Shown: piece after piece, positions 41,202 through 49,729 of the stretch
Layout: each line of letters starts with the position of its first letter
Numbering within the stretch: position 1 is the first letter of the stretch
Assembly: GCA_963712465.1 (NCBI GenBank)
Contig: CAVQHY010000011.1
Span: forward strand, 106,072 to 170,071
Direction of reading: 5' to 3'
From: CAVQHY01 sp963712465
GTDB taxonomy: Bacteria; Actinomycetota; Thermoleophilia; Gaiellales; Gaiellaceae
Length of the DNA stretch: 64,000 bases
Program-made: the position numbers and the translations under genes
The notes under the pieces: generated by a model
What the model was told of the DNA's origin: nothing
Databases searched by the model: none
What the model saw: the letters and a program-made list of their open reading frames with translations, nothing else

Positions 41202-41596
41202 ATGCGACTCTACTTGGTGCGTCACGCCGAGGCGGCGAGCGGCAACCCCGACGAGCTACGACCGCTGACCGATGAGGGCCGAAACCAGGCGCGGTCGCTG
41301 GGCGTGTCGCTCAGAGAGTCGGGGATCGCGCCGAGCGCGATCGTTACGAGCCCTCTGCTTCGAGCCCGCGAGACGGGCCTGTTGCTCGGTCAGGAGCTCG
41401 GCGTGCCTCCGACCGTCGACGGGCGCCTCGCTCCAGGAGCGACCCCTCGGGCGCTCACCGCCGCGGTCGCCGACCGAGGCGGGACCGTGATCGTCGTCGG
41501 CCACCAGCCCGATTGCTCGCGCATCGCCGCCGCGCTGACCGGGGAACCGCCCCCGGACTTTCCGCCCGCAGGCGCTCTCGCGATCGCGCTCCAGCT

Positions 41597-41600
<4 letters not shown>
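41202..41600 (+). CDS. SixA-type histidine phosphatase
   Basis: A 132-residue RHG-superfamily protein. The catalytic motif is LYLVRHAEAASGNPDELRPL (RHA variant) and the second His is in VIVVGHQPDCSRIAAALTG. Length fits SixA, which removes phosphate from histidine kinases or phosphotransfer proteins. Its stop overlaps the GTG of the ABC ATPase by 4 bases (GTGA), so it is part of the exporter operon. Confidence 0.9.
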
Positions 41601-42456
<856 letters not shown>

Positions 42457-42460
<4 letters not shown>

Positions 42461-43212
42461 CCGCCCGCCTGTTCCTGCACGAGCTGCGCGCGCAGCAGCT
42501 TCTGTTCTGGCGAAGCCGGGAGGCGGCGTTCTTCACGTTCCTCTTGCCGATCATCCTGCTCGTCCTGCTCGGGTCGGTGTACGGGGACGAGACGATCGAC
42601 GGCGTCGACGGGTCGACGTACCTCGTCGCTGGACTCGTCGGCTTCGGGATCGTGTCGTCGGCCTTCGCGGGACTCGCGATCAACATCGTCATCCGCCGCG
42701 AGTCGGGCGTCCTCAAGCGCGTGCGCGGCACGCCGTTGCCGTCGTGGATCTACCTCGGCGCCGAGCTCGTGTCGACCCTGATCACGATCGCGCTGATGGT
42801 GGCGATCCAGCTTGCGATCGGCGTCTTCATGCTCGACTCGGCATGGCCCGCGTCCCCGGGATCCTTCATCGTCGCCGTCCTCCTGGGCGGTGTCGTGTTC
42901 GCGGCGCTCGGGCTCGCGGTCACCGGGGTCGTGAGAAGCGCCGAGGGCTCGTCGGCCGTGGTCAATGCCATCTACCTGCCGATGGTCTTCATCTCGGGCG
43001 CGTTCTTCTCCGTCGACGCGATGCCGAGCTTCCTCCAGGCCATCGCCGGGGTTCTCCCGCTGACGTACCTGCTCGAGCTCGTTCGCGACGTCTACGTCGA
43101 CGGAGGGACGCTCGCCGACTCACCCGAGGCCGTCGCCGTGTTGATCGCCTGGGGAGCGGTCGGGGTCGTGGTCGCGCTGCGATCGTTTCGCTGGGAGCCG
43201 CGCGAGGCCTGA
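42457..43212 (+). CDS. ABC-2 type exporter permease
   Basis: A 251-residue permease with six helices, DrrB-like: FLHELRAQQLLFWRSREAAF, FTFLLPIILLVLLGSVYG, SAFAGLAINIVIRRESGVLK and VFISGAFFSVDAMPSFLQAI. GTG at 42457 overlaps the ATPase stop. Together the two form a heterodimeric half-transporter for export of drugs, lipids or polysaccharide. Confidence 0.92.
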
Positions 43213-43226
43213 CCCGACGTCGATCG

Positions 43227-44123
43227 TTAGACCGCCCGTGGCTGGACTCCCTGGAGCGTGCGCATGAACGCCGCCACGAGTCCCGTCGGCCGACCGTGGT
43301 CACGACGGCGAATGGCCACGATCTGCCGCCGAAGCGGCTCGACCCCGGCCACGGCGACGGCCCGGAGCGCGCCGGCGTCGAGCTCGGCCGCGACTGCCGT
43401 CGCGGGGAGGAACGCGACGCCGAGACCCTGCTCGACCATCTTCTTCGTAGCGTCGATGTTGTCGAGCTCCATCACGCCGGCGGGCTCGACCCCGGCTGTC
43501 CGGAAGAGCGCGTTCGTCAGCTCGTGGTAGCTCGACGTCCGGTCGAACAGAATCAACTGCTCGCCCGCGAGCTCCTCGACGCGGATCAGCACGCGTCGCG
43601 CGAAGGCATGGTCGTGGTCGGCGACGAGCACGAGCTCGTCCTCGTACACGGGGGTGCTCTCGATCTCGGGATGGCGCAGCTCGCGCGTGAGGCCGATGTC
43701 GACCTGCTCGGCGAGGACGAGCTCGAGCACCTCCTCCGAATGACCCGTGCGCACCGAGAGCCGAGCCGTCGGATGCTCGTCCGCGAACCGCTTGAGCAGC
43801 GCCGGGAGCACGTATGTGCTCACCGCGGGGGCGGCCCCGATCGTCAGCTCGCCGGCTCCCCCGCGCTGAACCTGTGCGACCGCACGTCGCCCCTCGGCGA
43901 CGGCGGCGAGCACGCGCTCGGCGTAGGGGAGGAAGGCGCGTCCTTCCTCGGTCAGCCGCATCCCCCTCCTGGTGCGGGTGAACAGCTCGGCTCCGACCTC
44001 CCGCTCGAGCGACTGGAGGCGCGCCGTGAGGGCGGGCTGGGTCACGAACAGCGCCTGCGCCGCCCGACTGAGGTTGCCGACGCGCGCGATCTCGACGAAG
44101 CTCGCGATCTGGGCGAAGATCAT
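43227..44123 (-). CDS. LysR-family regulator, probably of the glyoxylate shunt
   Basis: A 298-residue LysR-type regulator. ATG at 44123 gives the standard N-terminus FAQIASFVEIARVGNLSRAA, then QALFVTQPALTARLQSLERE. The C-terminal inducer-binding domain follows (ELTIGAAPAVSTYVLPALLK). It diverges from the aceB-aceA operon across a 77-base AT-rich gap that holds a dyad with the spacing of LysR boxes, so it most likely senses a metabolite and activates those genes. CbbR/CysB-like proportions. Confidence 0.9.
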   Translation of the reverse strand: MIFAQIASFVEIARVGNLSRAAQALFVTQPALTARLQSLEREVGAELFTRTRRGMRLTEEGRAFLPYAERVLAAVAEGRRAVAQVQRGGAGELTIGAAPAVSTYVLPALLKRFADEHPTARLSVRTGHSEEVLELVLAEQVDIGLTRELRHPEIESTPVYEDELVLVADHDHAFARRVLIRVEELAGEQLILFDRTSSYHELTNALFRTAGVEPAGVMELDNIDATKKMVEQGLGVAFLPATAVAAELDAGALRAVAVAGVEPLRRQIVAIRRRDHGRPTGLVAAFMRTLQGVQPRAV

Positions 44124-44126
44124 AAC

Positions 44127-44147
44127 ATCACCAATATCTATGGTAAT
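44127..44147. promoter_or_regulatory. LysR-type operator dyad
   Basis: ATCACCA (44127-44133) and TGGTAAT (44141-44147) form an inverted repeat with 6 of 7 matches and a 7-base centre, i.e. the T-N11-A layout of LysR boxes. It sits about 52-72 bases before the predicted aceB-operon start of transcription and directly in front of the lysR start, as expected for activation plus self-control. Confidence 0.6.
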
Positions 44148-44163
44148 GATCCGTAAGAACGAT

Positions 44164-44192
44164 TTTACTGATCTGTTCACCACTCCTACACT
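44164..44192 (+). promoter_or_regulatory. Promoter of the aceB operon
   Basis: TTTACT (44164-44169), a 17-base spacer and TACACT (44187-44192). Predicted transcription starts near 44199-44201, at or just before the ATG of the 43-residue ORF, which would make that message leaderless. Confidence 0.6.
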
Positions 44193-44200
44193 GAGTCTCG

Positions 44201-44332
44201 ATGAATCCGGTTCTCGCAGTCGAGCCCGAGGAGCCCCTTGTCGCGCTCCCACGTCCGGCCGTCTTCACCTCCGCGGAGCTTGCGGAGTGCACGTGCCCGG
44301 ACTGGTGCGAGCGTGACCACGACAACGATTGA
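44201..44332 (+). CDS. Small Cys-containing protein in front of malate synthase
   Basis: A 43-residue frame, MNPVLAVEPEEPLVALPRPA at the start and CTCPDWCERDHDND at the end. The C-x-C-P-x-W-C-x4-H pattern could bind zinc and resembles short actinobacterial proteins with a CPxWC...H motif. The ATG falls at the predicted transcription start, so it would be translated without a leader. It overlaps the aceB GTG by 20 bases, so it could couple translation of aceB or sense metal or redox state. Not in a family I can name with confidence. Confidence 0.5.
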   Translation: MNPVLAVEPEEPLVALPRPAVFTSAELAECTCPDWCERDHDND

Positions 44333-45860
44333 GTTGCGCGGCGCGGCGACGCCGCGCTCGTCGGACGTCCTCACCGCGGAAGCGCTCGCCTTCGTCTCCG
44401 ACCTCGAGCGCGCGTTCGGTCCGCGCCGGCTCGAGCTCCTCGCCGCGCGCGCGGAGAGGCAATCGCGCCTCGACGCCGGTGAGCGTCCCGACTTCCTGCC
44501 TGCGACGCGCCAGATCCGCGACAACTCGGACTGGCGCGTCGATCCGCTGCCCGCGCCGCTGCTCGACCGGCGCGTCGAGATCACCGGTCCCGTCGATCGC
44601 AAGATGGTGATCAACGCGCTCAACTCGGGCGCCCGCGTCTTCATGGCCGACTTCGAGGACGCCAACTCGCCGACCTGGGAGAACTGCGTCGAGGGCCAGG
44701 CGAACCTCGCCGACGCGGTGCGCGAGACGATCGCGCTCGATGCCGGTGGGAAGACCTATCGCCTGGGGGCGAAGACCGCTGAGCTGATGGTCCGCCCGCG
44801 GGGCTGGCACCTGCACGAGAAGCACCTGCTCGTGGACGGCGATCCCGTCTCGGCGAGCCTCTTCGACTTCGGCCTCTTTGCGTTCCACAACGCGCGGGAG
44901 CTGCTCGAGCGAGAGAAGGGTCCCTGGTTGTACCTGCCGAAGCTCGAGTCCCACCTGGAGGCGCGCCTGTGGAACGACGTCTTCCTCCATACGGAGGAGG
45001 CGCTCGACATCCCGGGCGGGTCGATCCGGGCAACCGTTCTGATCGAGACGATCCTGGCCGCGTTCGAGATGGACGAGATCCTCTACGAGCTCCGCGAGCA
45101 CTCCGCGGGGCTGAACGCCGGTCGCTGGGATTACATCTTCAGCGCGATCAAGAAGTTCGCAGCAACCCCGGACTTCCTCTTCCCCGACCGCGGGCAGATC
45201 ACGATGACCGTCCCGTTCATGCGGGCCTATACGGAGCTGCTCGTGAAGACCTGCCACCGCCGTGGCACGTTCGCCATGGGCGGCATGGCGGCGTTCATCC
45301 CGAGTCGACGCGATGCCGACGTGAACGAGCGGGCGCTCGCACGGGTCACGGAGGACAAGCAGCGCGAAGCGGCGAGCGGCTTCGACGGCACGTGGGTCGC
45401 GCATCCCGACCTCGTCGCGGTCGCAGCAGCCGAGTTCGACGCCGTCCTCGGAGACCGGCCGAACCAGCTCGACCGCCAGCGCCCGGACGTCGAGGTCTCG
45501 GCCGACGACCTGCTCGACTTGCAGATCCCGGGCGGTGAGATCTCCGAGGAGGGCCTGCGCCAGAACGTCGCCGTCGGCATCGAGTACATCGAGTCGTGGC
45601 TTCGCGGCGCCGGCGCCGTGGCGCTCTACAACCTGATGGAGGACGCCGCCACAGCCGAGATCTCGCGCTCCCAGGTCTGGCAGTGGGTCCAGCACGGTCG
45701 CTTCAGCCACGAGGAGGTCCGAGCCGTCTTCGACGAGGAGATGGCGCGACTGGGAAGCAGCGGCCGATTCCCGGAGGCCCGCGACCTGTTCGAGCGCGTG
45801 GCCCTCGCCGACGACTTCGTCGAGTTCCTGACCCTTCCCGCCTACGCCTACATCGACTAA
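44313..45860 (+). CDS. aceB: Malate synthase A
   Basis: A 515-residue malate synthase of the A type. It condenses glyoxylate with acetyl-CoA to malate. Clear family segments: ARVFMADFEDANSPTWENCV, RPRGWHLHEKHLLVDG, GPWLYLPKLESHLEARLWND, IRATVLIETILAAFEMDEIL (with the catalytic-site Arg and Glu), GRWDYIFSAIKKFAATPDFL, and the C-terminal GAVALYNLMEDAATAEISRS, whose Asp acts in enolate formation. GTG at 44313 is chosen; upstream in-frame sequence would cover the small ORF and its promoter. Followed 15 bases later by aceA. Confidence 0.95.
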   Translation: MTTTTIELRGAATPRSSDVLTAEALAFVSDLERAFGPRRLELLAARAERQSRLDAGERPDFLPATRQIRDNSDWRVDPLPAPLLDRRVEITGPVDRKMVINALNSGARVFMADFEDANSPTWENCVEGQANLADAVRETIALDAGGKTYRLGAKTAELMVRPRGWHLHEKHLLVDGDPVSASLFDFGLFAFHNARELLEREKGPWLYLPKLESHLEARLWNDVFLHTEEALDIPGGSIRATVLIETILAAFEMDEILYELREHSAGLNAGRWDYIFSAIKKFAATPDFLFPDRGQITMTVPFMRAYTELLVKTCHRRGTFAMGGMAAFIPSRRDADVNERALARVTEDKQREAASGFDGTWVAHPDLVAVAAAEFDAVLGDRPNQLDRQRPDVEVSADDLLDLQIPGGEISEEGLRQNVAVGIEYIESWLRGAGAVALYNLMEDAATAEISRSQVWQWVQHGRFSHEEVRAVFDEEMARLGSSGRFPEARDLFERVALADDFVEFLTLPAYAYID

Positions 45861-45875
45861 AAGGAGAGTACGGTC

Positions 45876-47174
45876 ATGCACCACCTGGATGCGCTCGCGC
45901 AGACCCTCGAGTCCGAATGGAAGACGGACCCCCGCTGGTCGGGGATCGAGCGCGTCTACTCGGCCGAGGACGTCGCGCGCCTGCGCGGGTCGGTTCAGGT
46001 CGAGCAGACGCTCGCCCGTCGCGGCGCCGACAAGCTCTGGCGCCTTCTGCACGACGAGGAGCACGTCGCAGCGCTCGGCTCGCTCACGGGCGGCCAGGCC
46101 GTGCAGATGGTCAAGGCGGGCCTGAAGGCGATCTACCTCTCCGGCTGGCAGGTCGCGGCCGACGGAAACCTCTCGGGCGAGGTCTACCCCGACCAGAGCC
46201 TCTACCCCGCCAACTCGGCGCCCGCGCTCGTGCGCAGGCTGAACGCCGCGCTCCGCCGCGCCGATCAGATCGACTGGGCCGAGGGAAGGACGGAGACGGA
46301 CTGGTACGTCCCGATCCTCGCCGACGCCGAGGCGGGCTTCGGCGGCCCGCTGAACGCGTTCGAGATCACGAAGGGTTTCGTCGAGGCGGGCGCGGCGGGC
46401 GTCCATTTCGAGGACCAGCTCGCTTCCGAGAAGAAGTGCGGCCATCTCGGCGGCAAGGTTCTCGTCCCGACCTCGGCGTTCGTTCGCACGCTCACGGCCG
46501 CCCGGCTCGCGGCCGACGTGCTCGGAGTGCCGACGATCCTCCTCGCCCGCACCGACGCACTCGCCGCAACGCTCCTGACGAGCGACATCGACCCCTACGA
46601 CACGGAGTTCGTGACCGGCGAGCGGACGGCCGAGGGCTACTTCCTGGTTCGTCCCGGAATCGAATCGGCGATCGCCCGCGCGCTGGCGTACGCGCCGTAC
46701 GCCGACGTCCTGTGGTGCGAGACGTCGACACCCGACCTGGGTGAGGCGCGGGAGTTCGCGAGCGCGGTGCACGAGCGCTTCCCCGGCAAGCTGCTCGCCT
46801 ACAACTGCTCGCCGTCGTTCAACTGGAAGCGCCACCTCGACGACGACTCGATCGCCGGCTTCCAGCACGAGCTCGCCGAGATGGGCTATCGGTTCCAGTT
46901 CATCACCCTCGCGGGCTTCCACGCGCTGAACGCATCGATGTTCGAGCTCGCGGGCGGCTACGCGACCGAGGGGATGCCCGCCTACGTGCGCCTCCAGGAG
47001 CGCGAGTTCGCGCTCGAGGAGGACGGCTACACGGCCACGCGCCACCAGCGCGAGGTCGGCGCGGGGTACTTCGACCTCGTCGCGCAGGCGGCCTCCGGCG
47101 GCGAGAGCTCCACGCTCGCGCTCAAGGGCTCGACCGAAGAGGAGCAGTTCGAGGCGGCGCCGGCGGGCGCCTGA
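45876..47174 (+). CDS. aceA: Isocitrate lyase
   Basis: A 432-residue isocitrate lyase that splits isocitrate into glyoxylate and succinate. The active-site motif is KKCGHLGGKVLVPTSAF, and metal/substrate residues lie in YVPILADAEAGFGGPLNAFE and HFEDQLASEKKCGH. LLARTDALAATLLTSDID and AYNCSPSFNWKRHLDD complete the set. Ribosome site AAGGAGAG lies before the ATG. With aceB it forms the glyoxylate shunt, allowing growth on acetate or fatty acids, which fits the acyl-CoA synthetase at 3203. Confidence 0.97.
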   Translation: MHHLDALAQTLESEWKTDPRWSGIERVYSAEDVARLRGSVQVEQTLARRGADKLWRLLHDEEHVAALGSLTGGQAVQMVKAGLKAIYLSGWQVAADGNLSGEVYPDQSLYPANSAPALVRRLNAALRRADQIDWAEGRTETDWYVPILADAEAGFGGPLNAFEITKGFVEAGAAGVHFEDQLASEKKCGHLGGKVLVPTSAFVRTLTAARLAADVLGVPTILLARTDALAATLLTSDIDPYDTEFVTGERTAEGYFLVRPGIESAIARALAYAPYADVLWCETSTPDLGEAREFASAVHERFPGKLLAYNCSPSFNWKRHLDDDSIAGFQHELAEMGYRFQFITLAGFHALNASMFELAGGYATEGMPAYVRLQEREFALEEDGYTATRHQREVGAGYFDLVAQAASGGESSTLALKGSTEEEQFEAAPAGA

Positions 47175-47193
47175 GCCGCTGTAGGCTCAGGCC

Positions 47194-47772
47194 GTGAGCA
47201 CGGCACAGAGCCGCCTGCCGGTACCGGCCGACGACGAGATCCCTGACGAGGTCAGGGCGATCTGGCGGGAGCCGCTCGAGAAGGTCGGCTTCGTCCCGAA
47301 CGTCCTGAAGGTCTGGGCGATCCGCCCCTCGCACCTGCTCGGGTGGTGGGCGTACTACGACGAGCTTCTGCGCGGCGAGTCGGGGCTCACGAAGGCGCAG
47401 CGGGAGATGATCGCCGTCGCGGTCTCGACCGCCAACGACTGCCACTACTGACGCACGAGCCACGGCGCCGCGTTGCGGCTCCTGACGAAGAACCCCACGC
47501 TGGACGACGATCTGGCGTCCGACCACCAAAGCGCGCCGATCGAGGAGCGCGAGAAGGCGATGCTCGACTGGGCCCTGAAGGTCACGCGGGCATCGAACGA
47601 GTGCTCGGAGGACGACCTCGACGTCCTCCGTGGTCACGGCTGGACGGACGAGGATCTGATGGACATGTCCGAGACGGCCGCGATGTTCAACCTGACCAAC
47701 CGGCTCGCGAACGCGCTCGGCTGGGAGCCGAATCCCGAGTACGAGACGCTCGGCCGTTCCTTCGAGGCGTAG
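47194..47772 (+). CDS. AhpD-like peroxidase-related enzyme; candidate selenoprotein (TGA at 47449)
   Basis: A 192-residue reading frame of the peroxidase-related/carboxymuconolactone-decarboxylase fold, interrupted only by TGA at codon 86. Before it: IPDEVRAIWREPLEKVGFVP and LTKAQREMIAVAVSTANDCH. After it, in the same frame: RTSHGAALRLLTKNPTLDDD, EREKAMLDWALKVTRASNEC and MFNLTNRLANALGWEPNPEY. Relatives have Asn-x-Cys-x-Tyr-Cys-x3-His; here the second Cys is exactly the TGA, giving C83-H84-Y85-U86 if read as selenocysteine. The frame on both sides matches, so an indel cannot explain it. A hairpin starts 6 bases after the TGA. It follows aceA by 19 bases and is probably in that operon. Alternative: a nonsense mutation or base-call error. 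Confidence 0.75.
47457..47481 (+). promoter_or_regulatory. SECIS-like hairpin after the in-frame TGA
   Basis: GAGCC (47457-47461) pairs with GGCTC (47477-47481); after an A-C mismatch, CGGC (47463-47466) pairs with GTTG (47472-47475) around a GCCGC loop. The upper stem begins 11 bases after the TGA, the spacing described for E. coli SECIS elements. The loop lacks the GU of the E. coli element, so support is partial. Confidence 0.4.
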
Positions 47773-47779
47773 GGCCAGC

Positions 47780-47841
47780 CGCACCCCCATTCGGGTGCGA
47801 ACCGCCTGGGCAGGCCCTGCGACCCCTGCAACGCTGTGGGG
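47780..47841 (+). other. Structured leader before a 48-residue membrane protein
   Basis: CGCACCC (47780-47786) pairs with GGGTGCG (47793-47799), and farther on GACCCC pairs with GGGGTC (about 47821-47843). The segment follows the candidate selenoprotein gene and precedes the GTG at 47865. It may terminate the aceBA transcript or regulate the small gene. No known riboswitch is recognised. Confidence 0.45.
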
Positions 47842-47864
47842 GTCAACGGGACGAAAGGCGCATC

Positions 47865-48011
47865 GTGAAGCTCCGCATCTTCCTCGGACTCATCTTCCTC
47901 GCCATCTGCGTGCTGGCCGCCGGCCGGCTCCTCGTGCAGACGGTGCGCCGCCCGTTCGTCGCGGCGCCTCGCACGCTCGGACCGGCCCCGCAGTTCGCGG
48001 CCCGCGGCTAG
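47865..48011 (+). CDS. 48-residue single-pass membrane protein
   Basis: A short frame from GTG preceded by GGGACGAAAGG. One membrane helix (LRIFLGLIFLAICVLAAGRL) is followed by a basic, Pro/Ala-rich tail (TVRRPFVAAPRTLGPAPQFA). It ends nine bases before a very strong terminator hairpin, which supports it being a real transcription unit. Function unknown. Confidence 0.6.
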   Translation: MKLRIFLGLIFLAICVLAAGRLLVQTVRRPFVAAPRTLGPAPQFAARG

Positions 48012-48019
48012 GGAACAAC

Positions 48020-48048
48020 CGAGGCCGGCCCACGGCGGGCCGGCCTCG
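48020..48048 (+). terminator. Terminator after the small membrane protein
   Basis: A perfect 12-bp stem CGAGGCCGGCCC (48020-48031) / GGGCCGGCCTCG (48037-48048) with a 5-base loop, followed by TCACC. The T-run is poor, as is common in GC-rich genomes. Confidence 0.75.
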
Positions 48049-48063
48049 TCACCGCTCTGTGTG

Positions 48064-48235
48064 CTAGAGGTTTGGTGTGAAGCCCTGGTGCTTTCGGGGA
48101 CGTCTGCAACCAAGCAGGTCGTCCCGGTCGCCCGCAGCCTGTACCGAAGCCGGTACGGGCAAGGGTGAGCGGTACGAGATGCGCCGTGTTGCGGGCGTCA
48201 TCCGGGAGTGCAGGGGTTTCACATCAAGCCTCTAG
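48064..48235 (+). ncRNA. Candidate structured RNA of unknown family, about 172 nt
   Basis: The ends form a continuous 22-bp helix: CTAGAGG and the following 15 bases (48064-48085) with 48214-48235. Nineteen pairs are Watson-Crick and the other three are all G-U on the + strand, which indicates transcription from that strand. Inside are a hairpin 48097-48125 (GGGACG/CGTCCC plus CTGC/GCAG, loop AACCAA), an 8-bp helix CGCCCGCA (48129-48136) / TGCGGGCG (48190-48197), and within it a 9-bp hairpin CCTGTACCG (48138-48146) / CGGTACGGG (48151-48159). It follows a terminator and has no coding frame of its own. It is not 6S, SRP, tmRNA, RNase P or a riboswitch that I know. Its 3' arm overlaps the stop codon of the convergent membrane-protein gene. 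Confidence 0.65.
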
Positions 48236-48591
48236 AGCGTCACCCAGTAGGCCAGGAAGCCCGCGGCGACAAGGAGCCCCATCGCCATCCCCGCGAGGAC
48301 GAGCGGCTGCCGGATCCCGGCCAGCGAGGGCACCGCCGACAGGACGAACGGCAAACAGGTGAGGACCACACCGGCCAGCAGGAACGGCCAGGCCGTCTTC
48401 AGCTCGTAGACGAGCTCGGTGAGGTGGTTGTGGTCGTACTGCTCGGGCACTGCCGCAAGAAGGAGGGAGCGCGGCGCTGCGGCGAGCGCGTGGCCTGCAA
48501 TCCAGAGAATCACAGCGCCGCGCCATCCTTGCCAAACCGTCCCGTGGCCATCAGGACGATTCGGACAGGGGCACAGTCTGCACCCCGACAT
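48232..48591 (-). CDS. Small membrane protein of unknown function
   Basis: A frame of 119 residues at most, with three predicted helices: GAVILWIAGHALAAAPRSLL, WPFLLAGVVLTCLPFVLSAV and LVLAGMAMGLLVAAGFLAYW. The N-terminal ~20 residues before VWQGWRGAVILW are polar and Cys/Pro-rich and may not be translated. It lies 52 bases downstream of the ferrochelatase gene on the same strand, with a GC hairpin in between. No family recognised. Confidence 0.6.
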   Translation of the reverse strand: MSGCRLCPCPNRPDGHGTVWQGWRGAVILWIAGHALAAAPRSLLLAAVPEQYDHNHLTELVYELKTAWPFLLAGVVLTCLPFVLSAVPSLAGIRQPLVLAGMAMGLLVAAGFLAYWVTL

Positions 48592-48643
48592 GGCGCCCTG
48601 GTAGGCCAGAGTGGGAAACCCCCCCGTCCGGGGAGGCTCGGCA

Positions 48644-49729
48644 CTAGCCGCGACCGGTCTGCCACGGGCTCGGGCGGCCGGTGCCGGGAAGGCAGCAACC
48701 GGCCCGGCAGACGTCGTGGCTCGGCCCGTTGCGGCCGAGCGCGCGTTTCGGAAGCTCGGGCGAGATCCGCTCCTGCACGAGCTCGCGAATCATCGAGACG
48801 AAGCTCGGGTGCGTGCCGGCCGTGGACGCGCGGACGAGGTTGAGCCCGAGCTCGGAAGCGACCCGGCGAGCCTCGACGTCGAGGTCGAAGAGGATCTCCA
48901 TGTGGTCGGACACGAACCCGATCGGCGAGACGACCACGTCGTCGACCCCCCGGACGGCGAGATCGCGTAGGTGGTCGCACACGTCCGGCTCGAGCCACGG
49001 CGCCCTCGGCGGCCCCGACCGGCTCTGGTAGACGACGGCGTGACTGTCGACCCCGACGGCCGCGGCAACGAGCCCTGCCGCCTCGGCGAGCTGCGCCTCG
49101 TAACGGGCATGCCGCGCCATCGCGAGCGGGATCGAGTGCGCCGTGAAGGCGACGTGCGCGCCCGGCGCCTCGGCAAGCGCCGCCGCGACATGGTCGGCGT
49201 TCGCCGCGACGAAACCCGGGTGGTCGTAGAAGGCCCGCAGCCTCAGCACCTCGGGGGCGCGGGAACCGACCGCTTCCTGGGCGGCGAAGACGTCCTCCCT
49301 GTACTGCCGGCAACCCGAGTAGCTCGAGAAGGCCGAGGTGAAGAACGCGAGCGCGCGCTCGACGCCGTCCCCGGCCATCTCCGCGAGCGTGTCCGTGAGG
49401 AGCGGTGTCCAGTTTCGATTGCCGAAGTAGATCGGCAGGGCGATGCCATGTGCATCGAGCTCGACGCGAAGCGCCGCGATCAGCGCACGGTTCTGAGCAT
49501 TGATCGGCGAGACGCCGCCGAAGAGCTCGTAGTGGTGGGCCACTTCCTCTAGCCGTGCGCGCGGGACGTCTCGCCCGCGGGTGACGTTCTCGAGAAACGG
49601 CAACACGTCGTCCAGCCCCTCGGGGCCGCCGAACGAGACGACGAGAATCGCGTCGAAGTACGTATCCGGGTAGCGCGAGACGAACCCGTCGGCGGGCGGC
49701 CTGAGCGGCTCGATCCCGGTCGTCGTCAC
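48644..49729 (-). CDS. hemH: Ferrochelatase (probably coproporphyrin III type)
   Basis: A 361-residue ferrochelatase that inserts Fe2+ into a porphyrin. Motifs: FDAILVVSFGGPEGLDDVLP, LPIYFGNRNWTPLLTDTLAE, FTSAFSSYSGCRQYRED, HVAFTAHSIPLAMA with the metal-proximal His, VYQSRSGPPRAPWLEPDV, and VVSPIGFVSDHMEILFDLDV. The C-terminus has Cys residues in SHDVCRAGCCLPG, like the [2Fe-2S] cluster of actinobacterial enzymes, which act on coproporphyrin III (CpfC). GTG at 49729 overlaps the MFS stop by 4 bases, so the two genes are cotranscribed. Confidence 0.94.
   Translation of the reverse strand: MTTTGIEPLRPPADGFVSRYPDTYFDAILVVSFGGPEGLDDVLPFLENVTRGRDVPRARLEEVAHHYELFGGVSPINAQNRALIAALRVELDAHGIALPIYFGNRNWTPLLTDTLAEMAGDGVERALAFFTSAFSSYSGCRQYREDVFAAQEAVGSRAPEVLRLRAFYDHPGFVAANADHVAAALAEAPGAHVAFTAHSIPLAMARHARYEAQLAEAAGLVAAAVGVDSHAVVYQSRSGPPRAPWLEPDVCDHLRDLAVRGVDDVVVSPIGFVSDHMEILFDLDVEARRVASELGLNLVRASTAGTHPSFVSMIRELVQERISPELPKRALGRNGPSHDVCRAGCCLPGTGRPSPWQTGRG

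Noticed and set aside
44265..47045. 926-codon minus-strand frame opposite aceB-aceA
   Set aside because: Shadow of two well-identified genes; composition is typical of antisense GC-rich frames.
47194..47451. Separate 85-residue protein ending at the TGA
   Set aside because: Family homology continues in the same frame right after the TGA up to 47772, so a short protein is unlikely.
48064..48235. 6S RNA, SRP RNA, tmRNA or a known riboswitch
   Set aside because: The size suits 6S, but the internal helices lack its open central bubble. SRP tetraloop/GGAAG, tmRNA-like ends and known aptamer cores are absent.
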